From Euwallacea fornicatus (taxonomy: Eukaryota; Arthropoda; Insecta; Coleoptera; Curculionidae): a DNA stretch of 64,000 bases. The notes under the pieces are model-generated. The model was not told the DNA's origin. It saw only the letters and a program-made list of their open reading frames with translations, and did not search any database. How positions within the stretch are numbered: position 1 is the first letter of the stretch; the number at the start of each line of letters is the position of its first letter. Shown here piece by piece: positions 1-10,736 of the stretch. The stretch lies in assembly GCF_040115645.1 (NCBI RefSeq), contig NW_027096042.1:248001-312000 (forward strand). The letters are read 5' to 3'. The position numbers and the translations under genes are program-made.

Positions 1-142
1 AACGAGTGATTTATGTGCAAAAACTTACTTCTTTCGTGACTTTTCAAGTTTTGAACCTCCGTAACTTCGGCAAAGGAGCTCCAACTACCTTCAAAATTTG
101 ACCACAAAATCACCTCGACGAGCTTTTTAACATGACAAATAA

Positions 143-316
143 GGCTTCATTGTATCTTGGTGAGTTTTCCAGAAAACGAGTAATGTATGTGCTCAAACAC
201 ACATCTTTCGTGACTTTTCAAGATTTGAACCTCCGTAACTTCGGCAAATGTGCTTCACATTCCGTAAAAAATTGATCATAGAATCACCTCGTTGAGCTCT
301 TCATCATGACTCAGAA
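143..316 (+). repeat. Divergent monomer class: GTGCTC / GTGCTTCACATTCC type
   Basis: This is the first complete monomer and represents the most divergent class. It has CC at 27-28, GTGCTCAAAC at 47-56, ACATC in place of ACTTC, AAGATTTG in place of AAGCTTTG, and a 3' third replaced by TGTGCTTCACATTCC, a short A run, TTGATCATAG, CCTCGTTGAGCTC and CATCATGACTCAG. The same haplotype recurs through the window, for example near 1880, 2400, 3800, 9540, 16500, 22420 and 62840, usually followed by a monomer with TT at 27-28. Other 3' haplotypes are GAGCTCCAACTACC, GAGCTCCAAGTCGC, GAGCTCCAAATCGC, GGAGCTCCAACTACC, GTGCTTCAAATTGC and GAGCTTCAAATACC. These classes are the building blocks of the higher-order repeats. 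The copy at 143 itself has a private change, TAATGTATG for TAATTTATG, at about 184. Confidence 0.9.
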
Positions 317-1012
317 GGCTTCATTGTATCTTGGTGAGTTTTTTAGAAAACGAGTAATTTATGTGCACAAACACACATCTTTCGTGACTTTTCAAGCTTT
401 GAACCTCCGTAACATCGGCAAATGAGCTCCAAATCGCTTCAAAATTTTACCACAGAATCACCTCGACGAGCTCTTTAACATGACAAATAAGGCTTCATTG
501 TATCTTGGTGAGTTTTCCAGAAAACGAGTAATTTATGTGCACAAACATACTTCTTTCGTGACTTTTCAAGTTTTGAACCTACGTAACTTCGGCAAATGAG
601 CTCCAACTACCTTCAAAATTTGACCACAGAATCACCTCGACGAGCTCTTTAACATGACAAATGAGGCTTCATTGTATCTTGGTGAGTTTTCCAGAAAACG
701 AGTAATTTATGTGCTCAAACACACATCTTTCGTGACTTTTCAAGATTTGAACCTCCGTAACTTCGGCAAATGTGCTTCACATTCCGTCAAAAATTGATCA
801 TAGAATCACCTCGTTGAGCTCTTCATCATGACTCAGAATGCTTCATTGTATCTTGGTGAGTTTTTTAGAAAACGAGTAATTTATGTGCACAAACACACAT
901 CTTTCGTGACTTTTCAAGCTTTGAACCTCCGTAACTTCGGCAAGGGAGCTCCAACTACCTTCAAAATTTGACCACAGAATCACCTCGACGAGCTCTTTCA
1001 CACGACTAAGAA

Positions 1013-1186
1013 GGCTTCATTGTATCTTGGTGAGTTTTCTAGAAAACGAGTGATTTATGTGCACAAACACACTTCTTTCGTGACTTTTCAAGCTTTGAAC
1101 CTCCGTAACTTCGGCAAATGAGCTCCAACTACCTTCAAAATTTGACCACAGAATCACCTCGACGAGCTCTTTAACATGACAAATAA
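1013..1186 (+). repeat. Reference 174-bp satellite monomer
   Basis: This monomer carries the commonest state at most variable sites, so I use it as the reference with position 1 at GGCTTCAT. It has 69 G or C bases of 174. Landmarks: GGTGAGTTTT at 17-26; the 12-bp palindrome TTTTCTAGAAAA at 23-34; the 8-bp palindrome TGTGCACA at 46-53; TTTCGTGAC near 64-72; CAAGCTTTGAACC at 77-89; CCGTAACTTCGGC at 91-103; GAGCTC at 109-114; TTCAAAATTTGACC near 122-135; CCTCGACGAGCTC near 145-157. Main variable sites: 27-28 (CT, CC or TT), 37 (A or T), 40 (G or A), 51 (A or T), 52, 58, 61, 63, 64, 81 (C, T or A), 86 (A or G), 91 (C or A), 98, 107, 109, and the block 111-174, which exists in several distinct haplotypes. 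Confidence 0.95.
1035..1046. repeat. 12-bp palindrome TTTTCTAGAAAA, example of one per many monomers
   Basis: TTTTCTAGAAAA at monomer positions 23-34 is its own reverse complement. It is perfect in monomers with CT at positions 27-28 and broken by one base in those with CC or TT. All three states are common and ordered within the higher-order repeats. Short AT-rich dyads of this kind are reported in centromeric satellites and can form hairpins or bind dimeric proteins; any such role here is inference. A second perfect dyad, TGTGCACA, lies 11 bp downstream at positions 46-53 in monomers with GTGCAC. Confidence 0.8.
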
Positions 1187-1789
1187 GGCTTCATTGTATC
1201 TTGGTGAGTTTTCCAGAAAACGAGTAATTTATGTGCACAAACACACTTCTTTCGTGACTTTTCAAGCTTTGAACCCCCGTAACTTCGGCAAAGGAGCTCC
1301 AACTACCTTCAAAATTTGACCACAGTATCACCTCGACGAGCTCTTTCACACGACTAAGAAGGCTTCATTGTTTCTTGGTGAGTTTTCTAGAAAACGAGTG
1401 ATTTATGTGCACAAACACACTTCTTTCGTGACTTTTCAAGCTTTGGACCTCCGTAACTTCGGCAAATGAGCTCCAAGTCGCTTCAAAATTTTACCACAGA
1501 ATCACCTCAACGAGCTCTTTCACACGACTAAGACGGCTTCATTGTATCTTGGTGAGTTTTCTAGAAAACGAGTAATTTATGTGCACAAACATACTTCTTT
1601 CGTGACTTTTCAAGTTTTGAACCTACGTAACTTCGGCAAATGAGCTCCAACTACCTTCAAAATTTGACCACAGAATCACCTCGACGAGCTCTTTAACATG
1701 ACAAATAAGGCTTCATTGTATCTTGGTGAGTTTTCTAGAAAACGAGTGATTTATGTGCAAAAACATACTTCTTTCGTGACTTTTCAAGT

Positions 1790-4700
1790 TTTGAACCTCC
1801 GTAACTTCGGCAAAGGAGCTCCAACTACCTTCAAAATTTGACCACAGAATCACCTCGACGAGCTTTTTAACATGACAAATAAGGCTTCATTGTATCTTGG
1901 TGAGTTTTCCAGAAAACGAGTAATTTATGTGCTCAAACACACATCTTTCGTGACTTTTCAAGATTTGAACCTCCGTAACTTCGGCAAATGTGCTTCACAT
2001 TCCGTAAAAAATTGATCATAGAATCACCTCGTTGAGCTCTTCATCATGACTCAGAAGGCTTCATTGTATCTTGGTGAGTTTTTTAGAAAACGAGTAATTT
2101 ATGTGCACAAACACACATCTTTCGTGACTTTTCAAGCTTTGAACCTCCGTAACATCGGCAAATGAGCTCCAAATCGCTTCAAAATTTTACCACAGAATCA
2201 CCTCGACGAGCTCTTTAACATGACAAATAAGGCTTCATTGTATCTTGGTGAGTTTTCCAGAAAACGAGTAATTTATGTGCACAAACACACTTCTTTCGTG
2301 ACTTTTCAAGCTTTGAACCTCCGTAACTTCGGCAAAGGAGCTCCAACTACCTTCAAAATTTGACCACAGAATCACCTCGACGAGCTTTTTAACATGACAA
2401 ATAAGGCTTCATTGTATCTTGGTGAGTTTTCCAGAAAACGAGTAATTTATGTGCTCAAACACACATCTTTCGTGACTTTTCAAGATTTGAACCTCCGTAA
2501 CTTCGGCAAATGTGCTTCACATTCCGTAAAAAATTGATCATAGAATCACCTCGTTGAGCTCTTCATCATGACTCAGAAGGCTTCATTGTATCTTGGTGAG
2601 TTTTCTAGAAAACGAGTAATTTATGTGCACAAACATACTTCTTTCGTGACTTTTCAAGTTTTGAACCTACGTAACTTCGGCAAATGAGCTCCAACTACCT
2701 TCAAAATTTGACCACAGAATCACCTCGACGAGCTCTTTCACACGACTAAGAAGGCTTCATTGTATCTTGGTGAGTTTTCTAGAAAACGAGTGATTTATGT
2801 GCACAAACACACTTCTTTCGTGACTTTTCAAGCTTTGGACCTCCGTAACTTCGGCAAATGAGCTCCAAGTCGCTTCAAAATTTTACCACAGAATCACCTC
2901 AACGAGCTCTTTCACACGACTAAGACGGCTTCATTGTATCTTGGTGAGTTTTCTAGAAAACGAGTAATTTATGTGCACAAACATACTTCTTTCGTGACTT
3001 TTCAAGTTTTGAACCTACGTAACTTCGGCAAATGAGCTCCAACTACCTTCAAAATTTGACCACAGAATCACCTCGACGAGCTCTTTAACATGACACATAA
3101 GGCTTCATTGTATCTTGGTGAGTTTTCTAGAAAACGAGTGATTTATGTGCACAAACACACTTCGTTCGTGACTTTTCAAGCTTTGAACCTCCGTACCTTC
3201 GGCAAATGAGCTCCAAATCGCTTCAAAATTTTACCACAGAATCACCTCAACGAGCTCTTTCACACGACTAAGACGGCTTCATTGTATCTTGGTGAGTTTT
3301 CTAGAAAACGAGTAATTTATGTGCACAAACATACTTCTTTCGTGACTTTTCAAGTTTTGAACCTACGTAACTTCGGCAAATGAGCTCCAACTACCTTCAA
3401 AATTTGACCACAGAATCACCTCGACGAGCTCTTTCACACGACTAAGAAGGCTTCATTGTATCTTGGTGAGTTTTCCAGAAAACGAGTAATTTATGTGCTC
3501 AAACACACATCTTTCGTGACTTTTCAAGCTTTGAACCTCCGTAACTTCGGCAAATGAGCTCCAACTACCTTCAAAATTTGACCACAGAATCACCTCGACG
3601 AGCTCTTTAACATGACAAATAAGGCTTCATTGTATCTTGGTGAGTTTTCTAGAAAACGAGTGATTTATGTGCAAAAACATACTTCTTTCGTGACTTTTCA
3701 AGTTTTGAACCTCCGTAACTTCGGCAAAGGAGCTCCAACTACCTTCAAAATTTGACCACAGAATCACCTCGACGAGCTTTTTAACATGACAAATAAGGCT
3801 TCATTGTATCTTGGTGAGTTTTCCAGAAAACGAGTAATTTATGTGCTCAAACACACATCTTTCGTGACTTTTCAAGATTTGAACCTCCGTAACTTCGGCA
3901 AATGTGCTTCACATTCCGTAAAAAATTGATCATAGAATCACCTCGTTGAGCTCTTCATCATGACTCAGAAGGCTTCATTGTATCTTGGTGAGTTTTTTAG
4001 AAAACGAGTAATTTATGTGCACAAACACACATCTTTCGTGACTTTTCAAGCTTTGAACCTCCGTAACATCGGCAAATGAGCTCCAAATCGCTTCAAAATT
4101 TTACCACAGAATCACCTCGACGAGCTCTTTAACATGACAAATAAGGCTTCATTGTATCTTGGTGAGTTTTCCAGAAAACGAGTAATTTATGTGCACAAAC
4201 ACACTTCTTTCGTGACTTTTCAAGCTTTGAACCTCCGTAACTTCGGCAAAGGAGCTCCAACTACCTTCAAAATTTGACCACAGAATCACCTCGACGAGCT
4301 TTTTAACATGACAAATAAGGCTTCATTGTATCTTGGTGAGTTTTCCAGAAAACGAGTAATTTATGTGCTCAAACACACATCTTTCGTGACTTTTCAAGAT
4401 TTGAACCTCCGTAACTTCGGCAAATGTGCTTCACATTCCGTAAAAAATTGATCATAGAATCACCTCGTTGAGCTCTTCATCATGACTCAGAAGGCTTCAT
4501 TGTATCTTGGTGAGTTTTTTAGAAAACGAGTAATTTATGTGCACAAACACACATCTTTCGTGACTTTTCAAGCTTTGAACCTCCGTAACATCGGCAAATG
4601 AGCTCCAAATCGCTTCAAAATTTTACCACAGAATCACCTCGACGAGCTCTTTAACATGACAAATAAGGCTTCATTGTATCTTGGTGAGTTTTCCAGAAAA

Positions 4701-6732
4701 CGAGTAATTTATGTGCACAAACACACTTCTTTCGTGACTTTTCAAGCTTTGAACTTCCGTAACTTCGGCAAAGGAGCTCCAACTACCTTCAAAATTTGAC
4801 CACAGAATCACCTCGACGAGCTTTTTAACATGACAAATAAGGCTTCATTGTATCTTGGTGAGTTTTCCAGAAAACGAGTAATTTATGTGCTCAAACACAC
4901 ATCTTTCGTGACTTTTCAAGATTTGAACCTCCGTAACTTCGGCAAATGTGCTTCACATTCCGTAAAAAATTGATCATAGAATCACCTCGTTGAGCTCTTC
5001 ATCATGACTCAGAAGGCTTCATTGTATCTTGGTGAGTTTTCTAGAAAACGAGTAATTTATGTGCACAAACATACTTCTTTCGTGACTTTTCAAGTTTTGA
5101 ACCTACGTAACTTCGGCAAATGAGCTCCAACTACCTTCAAAATTTGACCACAGAATCACCTCGACGAGCTCTTTCACACGACTAAGAAGGCTTCATTGTA
5201 TCTTGGTGAGTTTTCTAGAAAACGAGTGATTTATGTGCACAAACACACTTCTTTCGTGACTTTTCAAGCTTTGGACCTCCGTAACTTCGGCAAATGAGCT
5301 CCAAGTCGCTTCAAAATTTTACCACAGAATCACCTCAACGAGCTCTTTCACACGACTAAGACGGCTTCATTGTATCTTGGTGAGTTTTCTAGAAAACGAG
5401 TAATTTATGTGCACAAACATACTTCTTTCGTGACTTTTCAAGTTTTGAACCTACGTAACTTCGGCAAATGAGCTCCAACTACCTTCAAAATTTGACCACA
5501 GAATCACCTCGACGAGCTCTTTAACATGACACATAAGGCTTCATTGTATCTTGGTGAGTTTTCTAGAAAACGAGTGATTTATGTGCACAAACACACTTCG
5601 TTCGTGACTTTTCAAGCTTTGAACCTCCGTACCTTCGGCAAATGAGCTCCAAATCGCTTCAAAATTTTACCACAGAATCACCTCAACGAGCTCTTTCACA
5701 CGACTAAGACGGCTTCATTGTATCTTGGTGAGTTTTCTAGAAAACGAGTAATTTATGTGCACAAACATACTTCTTTCGTGACTTTTCAAGTTTTGAACCT
5801 ACGTAACTTCGGCAAATGAGCTCCAACTACCTTCAAAATTTGACCACAGAATCACCTCGACGAGCTCTTTCACACGACTAAGAAGGCTTCATTGTATCTT
5901 GGTGAGTTTTCCAGAAAACGAGTAATTTATGTGCTCAAACACACATCTTTCGTGACTTTTCAAGCTTTGAACCTCCGTAACTTCGGCAAATGAGCTCCAA
6001 CTACCTTCAAAATTTGACCACAGAATCACCTCGACGAGCTCTTTAACATGACAAATAAGGCTTCATTGTATCTTGGTGAGTTTTCTAGAAAACGAGTGAT
6101 TTATGTGCAAAAACATACTTCTTTCGTGACTTTTCAAGTTTTGAACCTCCGTAACTTCGGCAAAGGAGCTCCAACTACCTTCAAAATTTGACCACAGAAT
6201 CACCTCGACGAGCTTTTTAACATGACAAATAAGGCTTCATTGTATCTTGGTGAGTTTTCCAGAAAACGAGTAATTTATGTGCTCAAACACACATCTTTCG
6301 TGACTTTTCAAGATTTGAACCTCCGTAACTTCGGCAAATGTGCTTCACATTCCGTAAAAAATTGATCATAGAATCACCTCGTTGAGCTCTTCATCATGAC
6401 TCAGAAGGCTTCATTGTATCTTGGTGAGTTTTTTAGAAAACGAGTAATTTATGTGCACAAACACACATCTTTCGTGACTTTTCAAGCTTTGAACCTCCGT
6501 AACATCGGCAAATGAGCTCCAAATCGCTTCAAAATTTTACCACAGAATCACCTCGACGAGCTCTTTAACATGACAAATAAGGCTTCATTGTATCTTGGTG
6601 AGTTTTCCAGAAAACGAGTAATTTATGTGCACAAACACACTTCTTTCGTGACTTTTCAAGCTTTGAACCTCCGTAACTTCGGCAAAGGAGCTCCAACTAC
6701 CTTCAAAATTTGACCACAGAATCACCTCGACG
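1790..6732. repeat. Higher-order repeat, 11-mer expanded to 14-mer (2,436 bp)
   Basis: Sequence at 1790-4296 recurs 2,436 bp (14 monomers) downstream at 4226-6732. I noticed one substitution, GAACTTCCG at 4751-4759, where the other copy has GAACCTCCG. The GTGCAAAAAC marker at 1755 and 3669 is only 1,914 bp (11 monomers) apart, while 3669 to 6105 is 2,436 bp. The extra three monomers in the second unit are explained by the nested 522-bp expansion at 3704-5040. The 14-mer here is therefore an 11-mer unit enlarged by an internal 3-mer gain. Confidence 0.8.
3704..5040. repeat. Nested 3-mer (522-bp) tandem expansion
   Basis: Three successive monomers (GTGCTC type, then the TT-at-27-28 type with ACATCGG, then the GGAGCTCC type) are repeated with a 522-bp period. 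The GTGCTCAAAC marker falls at 3843, 4365 and 4887. The periodic tract runs to 4518 and its copy to 5040, about 2.6 copies. The borders are set by single variant sites: 3703 T against 4225 C on the left, and 4519 T against 5041 C on the right. This is a local gain of whole monomers inside a larger unit, as expected from unequal exchange or slippage in register. Confidence 0.85.
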
Positions 6733-9700
6733 AGCTCTTTCACACGACTAAGAAGGCTTCATTGTATCTTGGTGAGTTTTCTAGAAAACGAGTGATTTAT
6801 GTGCACAAACACACTTCTTTCGTGACTTTTCAAGCTTTGAACCTCCGTAACTTCGGCAAATGAGCTCCAACTACCTTCAAAATTTGACCACAGAATCACC
6901 TCGACGAGCTCTTTAACATGACAAATAAGGCTTCATTGTATCTTGGTGAGTTTTCTAGAAAACGAGTGATTTATGTGCACAAACACACTTCGTTCGTGAC
7001 TTTTCAAGCTTTGAACCTCCGTAACTTCGGCAAATGAGCTTCAAATACCTTCAAAATTTGAACACAGAATCACCTCGACGAGCTCTTTAACATGACAAAT
7101 AAGGCTTCATTGTATCTTGGTGAGTTTTCCAGAAAACGAGTAATTTATGTGCTCAAACACACATCTTTCGTGACTTTTCAAGATTTGAACCTCCGTAACT
7201 TCGGCAAATGTGCTTCACATTCCGTAAAAAATTGATCATAGAATCACCTCGTTGAGCTCTTCATCATGACTCAGAAGGCTTCATTGTATCTTGGTGAGTT
7301 TTTTAGAAAACGAGTAATTTATGTGCACAAACACACATCTTTCGTGACTTTTCAAGCTTTGAACCTCCGTAACATCGGCAAATGAGCTCCAAATCGCTTC
7401 AAAATTTTACCACAGAATCACCTCGACGAGCTCTTTAACATGACAAATAAGGCTTCATTGTATCTTGGTGAGTTTTCCAGAAAACGAGTAATTTATGTGC
7501 ACAAACACACTTCTTTCGTGACTTTTCAAGCTTTGAACCCCCGTAACTTCGGCAAAGGAGCTCCAACTACCTTCAAAATTTGACCACAGAATCACCTCGA
7601 CGAGCTCTTTCACACGACTAAGAAGGCTTCATTGTTTCTTGGTGAGTTTTCTAGAAAACGAGTGATTTATGTGCACAAACACACTTCTTTCGTGACTTTT
7701 CAAGCTTTGGACCTCCGTAACTTCGGCAAATGAGCTCCAAGTCGCTTCAAAATTTTACCACAGAATCACCTCAACGAGCTCTTTCACACGACTAAGACGG
7801 CTTCATTGTATCTTGGTGAGTTTTCTAGAAAACGAGTAATTTATGTGCACAAACATACTTCTTTCGTGACTTTTCAAGTTTTGAACCTACGTAACTTCGG
7901 CAAATGAGCTCCAACTACCTTCAAAATTTGACCACAGAATCACCTCGACGAGCTCTTTAACATGACACATAAGGCTTCATTGTATCTTGGTGAGTTTTCT
8001 AGAAAACGAGTGATTTATGTGCACAAACACACTTCGTTCGTGACTTTTCAAGCTTTGAACCTCCGTACCTTCGGCAAATGAGCTCCAAATCGCTTCAAAA
8101 TTTTACCACAGAATCACCTCAACGAGCTCTTTCACACGACTAAGACGGCTTCATTGTATCTTGGTGAGTTTTCTAGAAAACGAGTAATTTATGTGCACAA
8201 ACATACTTCTTTCGTGACTTTTCAAGTTTTGAACCTACGTAACTTCGGCAAATGAGCTCCAACTACCTTCAAAATTTGACCACAGAATCACCTCGACGAG
8301 CTCTTTCACACGACTAAGAAGGCTTCATTGTATCTTGGTGAGTTTTCCAGAAAACGAGTAATTTATGTGCTCAAACACACATCTTTCGTGACTTTTCAAG
8401 CTTTGAACCTCCGTAACTTCGGCAAATGAGCTCCAACTACCTTCAAAATTTGACCACAGAATCACCTCGACGAGCTCTTTAACATGACAAATAAGGCTTC
8501 ATTGTATCTTGGTGAGTTTTCTAGAAAACGAGTGATTTATGTGCAAAAACATACTTCTTTCGTGACTTTTCAAGTTTTGAACCTCCGTAACTTCGGCAAA
8601 GGAGCTCCAACTACCTTCAAAATTTGACCACAGAATCACCTCGACGAGCTTTTTAACATGACAAATAAGGCTTCATTGTATCTTGGTGAGTTTTCCAGAA
8701 AACGAGTAATTTATGTGCTCAAACACACATCTTTCGTGACTTTTCAAGATTTGAACCTCCGTAACTTCGGCAAATGTGCTTCACATTCCGTAAAAAATTG
8801 ATCATAGAATCACCTCGTTGAGCTCTTCATCATGACTCAGAAGGCTTCATTGTATCTTGGTGAGTTTTTTAGAAAACGAGTAATTTATGTGCACAAACAC
8901 ACATCTTTCGTGACTTTTCAAGCTTTGAACCTCCGTAACATCGGCAAATGAGCTCCAAATCGCTTCAAAATTTTACCACAGAATCACCTCGACGAGCTCT
9001 TTAACATGACAAATAAGGCTTCATTGTATCTTGGTGAGTTTTCCAGAAAACGAGTAATTTATGTGCACAAACACACTTCTTTCGTGACTTTTCAAGCTTT
9101 GAACCTCCGTAACTTCGGCAAAGGAGCTCCAACTACCTTCAAAATTTGACCACAGAATCACCTCGACGAGCTCTTTCACACGACTAAGAAGGCTTCATTG
9201 TATCTTGGTGAGTTTTCTAGAAAACGAGTGATTTATGTGCACAAACACACTTCTTTCGTGACTTTTCAAGCTTTGAACCTCCGTAACTTCGGCAAATGAG
9301 CTCCAACTACCTTCAAAATTTGACCACAGAATCACCTCGACGAGCTCTTTAACATGACAAATAAGGCTTCATTGTATCTTGGTGAGTTTTCTAGAAAACG
9401 AGTGATTTATGTGCACAAACACACTTCGTTCGTGACTTTTCAAGCTTTGAACCTCCGTAACTTCGGCAAATGAGCTTCAAATACCTTCAAAATTTGAACA
9501 CAGAATCACCTCGACGAGCTCTTTAACATGACAAATAAGGCTTCATTGTATCTTGGTGAGTTTTCCAGAAAACGAGTAATTTATGTGCTCAAACACACAT
9601 CTTTCGTGACTTTTCAAGATTTGAACCTCCGTAACTTCGGCAAATGTGCTTCACATTCCGTAAAAAATTGATCATAGAATCACCTCGTTGAGCTCTTCAT

Positions 9701-10736
9701 CATGACTCAGAAGGCTTCATTGTATCTTGGTGAGTTTTTTAGAAAACGAGTAATTTATGTGCACAAACACACATCTTTCGTGACTTTTCAAGCTTTGAAC
9801 CTCCGTAACATCGGCAAATGAGCTCCAAATCGCTTCAAAATTTTACCACAGAATCACCTCGACGAGCTCTTTAACATGACAAATAAGGCTTCATTGTATC
9901 TTGGTGAGTTTTCCAGAAAACGAGTAATTTATGAGCACAAACACACTTCTTTCGTGACTTTTCAAGCTTTGAACCCCCGTAACTTCGGCAAAGGAGCTCC
10001 AACTACCTTCAAAATTTGACCACAGAATCACCTCGACGAGCTCTTTCACACGACTAAGAAGGCTTCATTGTTTCTTGGTGAGTTTTCTAGAAAACGAGTG
10101 ATTTATGTGCACAAACACACTTCTTTCGTGACTTTTCAAGCTTTGGACCTCCGTAACTTCGGCAAATGAGCTCCAAGTCGCTTCAAAATTTTACCACAGA
10201 ATCACCTCAACGAGCTCTTTCACACGACTAAGACGGCTTCATTGTATCTTGGTGAGTTTTCTAGAAAACGAGTAATTTATGTGCACAAACATACTTCTTT
10301 CGTGACTTTTCAAGTTTTGAACCTACGTAACTTCGGCAAATGAGCTCCAACTACCTTCAAAATTTGACCACAGAATCACCTCGACGAGCTCTTTAACATG
10401 ACACATAAGGCTGCATTGTATCTTGGTGAGTTTTCTAGAAAACGAGTGATTTATGTGCACAAACACACTTCGTTCGTGACTTTTCAAGCTTTGAACCTCC
10501 GTACCTTCGGCAAATGAGCTCCAAATCGCTTCAAAATTTTACCACAGAATCACCTCAACGAGCTCTTTCACACGACTAAGACGGCTTCATTGTATCTTGG
10601 TGAGTTTTCTAGAAAACGAGTAATTTATGTGCACAAACATACTTCTTTCGTGACTTTTCAAGTTTTGAACCTACGTAACTTCGGCAAATGAGCTCCAACT
10701 ACCTTCAAAATTTGACCACAGAATCACCTCGACGAG
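5198..10736. repeat. Higher-order repeat, 14-mer, 2,436-bp period, 2.3 copies
   Basis: Markers repeat at exactly 14 monomers: GTGCAAAAAC at 6105 and 8541, CTTCAAATACC with TTTGAACAC at 7041 and 9477, GAACCCCCG at 7535 and 9971, ATTGTTTCTT at 7631 and 10067. The periodic tract begins after a variant at about 5197, where TGTATCTT differs from TGTTTCTT, and ends at 10736, where the next monomer switches to the 176-bp type. In the middle of the unit a CTCTTTCACACG to GAGCTTCAAATACC segment replaces the 3-mer expansion seen in the unit to its left. Confidence 0.85.

Larger units (their letters stand above)
1..1789. repeat. Left-edge array segment, about 10 monomers
   Basis: This stretch holds ordinary 174-bp monomers and no gene. 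The GTGCAAAAAC variant at 15 recurs at 1755, ten monomers on, and the next two monomers match in order before the copies diverge near 540. The rare variants GAACCCCCG (near 1271) and ATTGTTTCTT (1367) also occur together near 7535 and 7631, and near 9971 and 10067. The distance from 1367 to 7631 is exactly 36 monomers, so this segment is related to the 14-mer block further right. Its own repeat unit cannot be fixed because the window starts inside it. Confidence 0.75.

Noticed and set aside
1089..1147. Internal sub-repeat of the monomer (TTCAAGCTTTGAACC resembling TTCAAAATTTGACC, 47 bp apart)
   Set aside because: The likeness covers about 14 bases of AT-rich near-palindrome and does not extend. 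There is no second internal period, so I do not claim the monomer arose from a shorter repeat.
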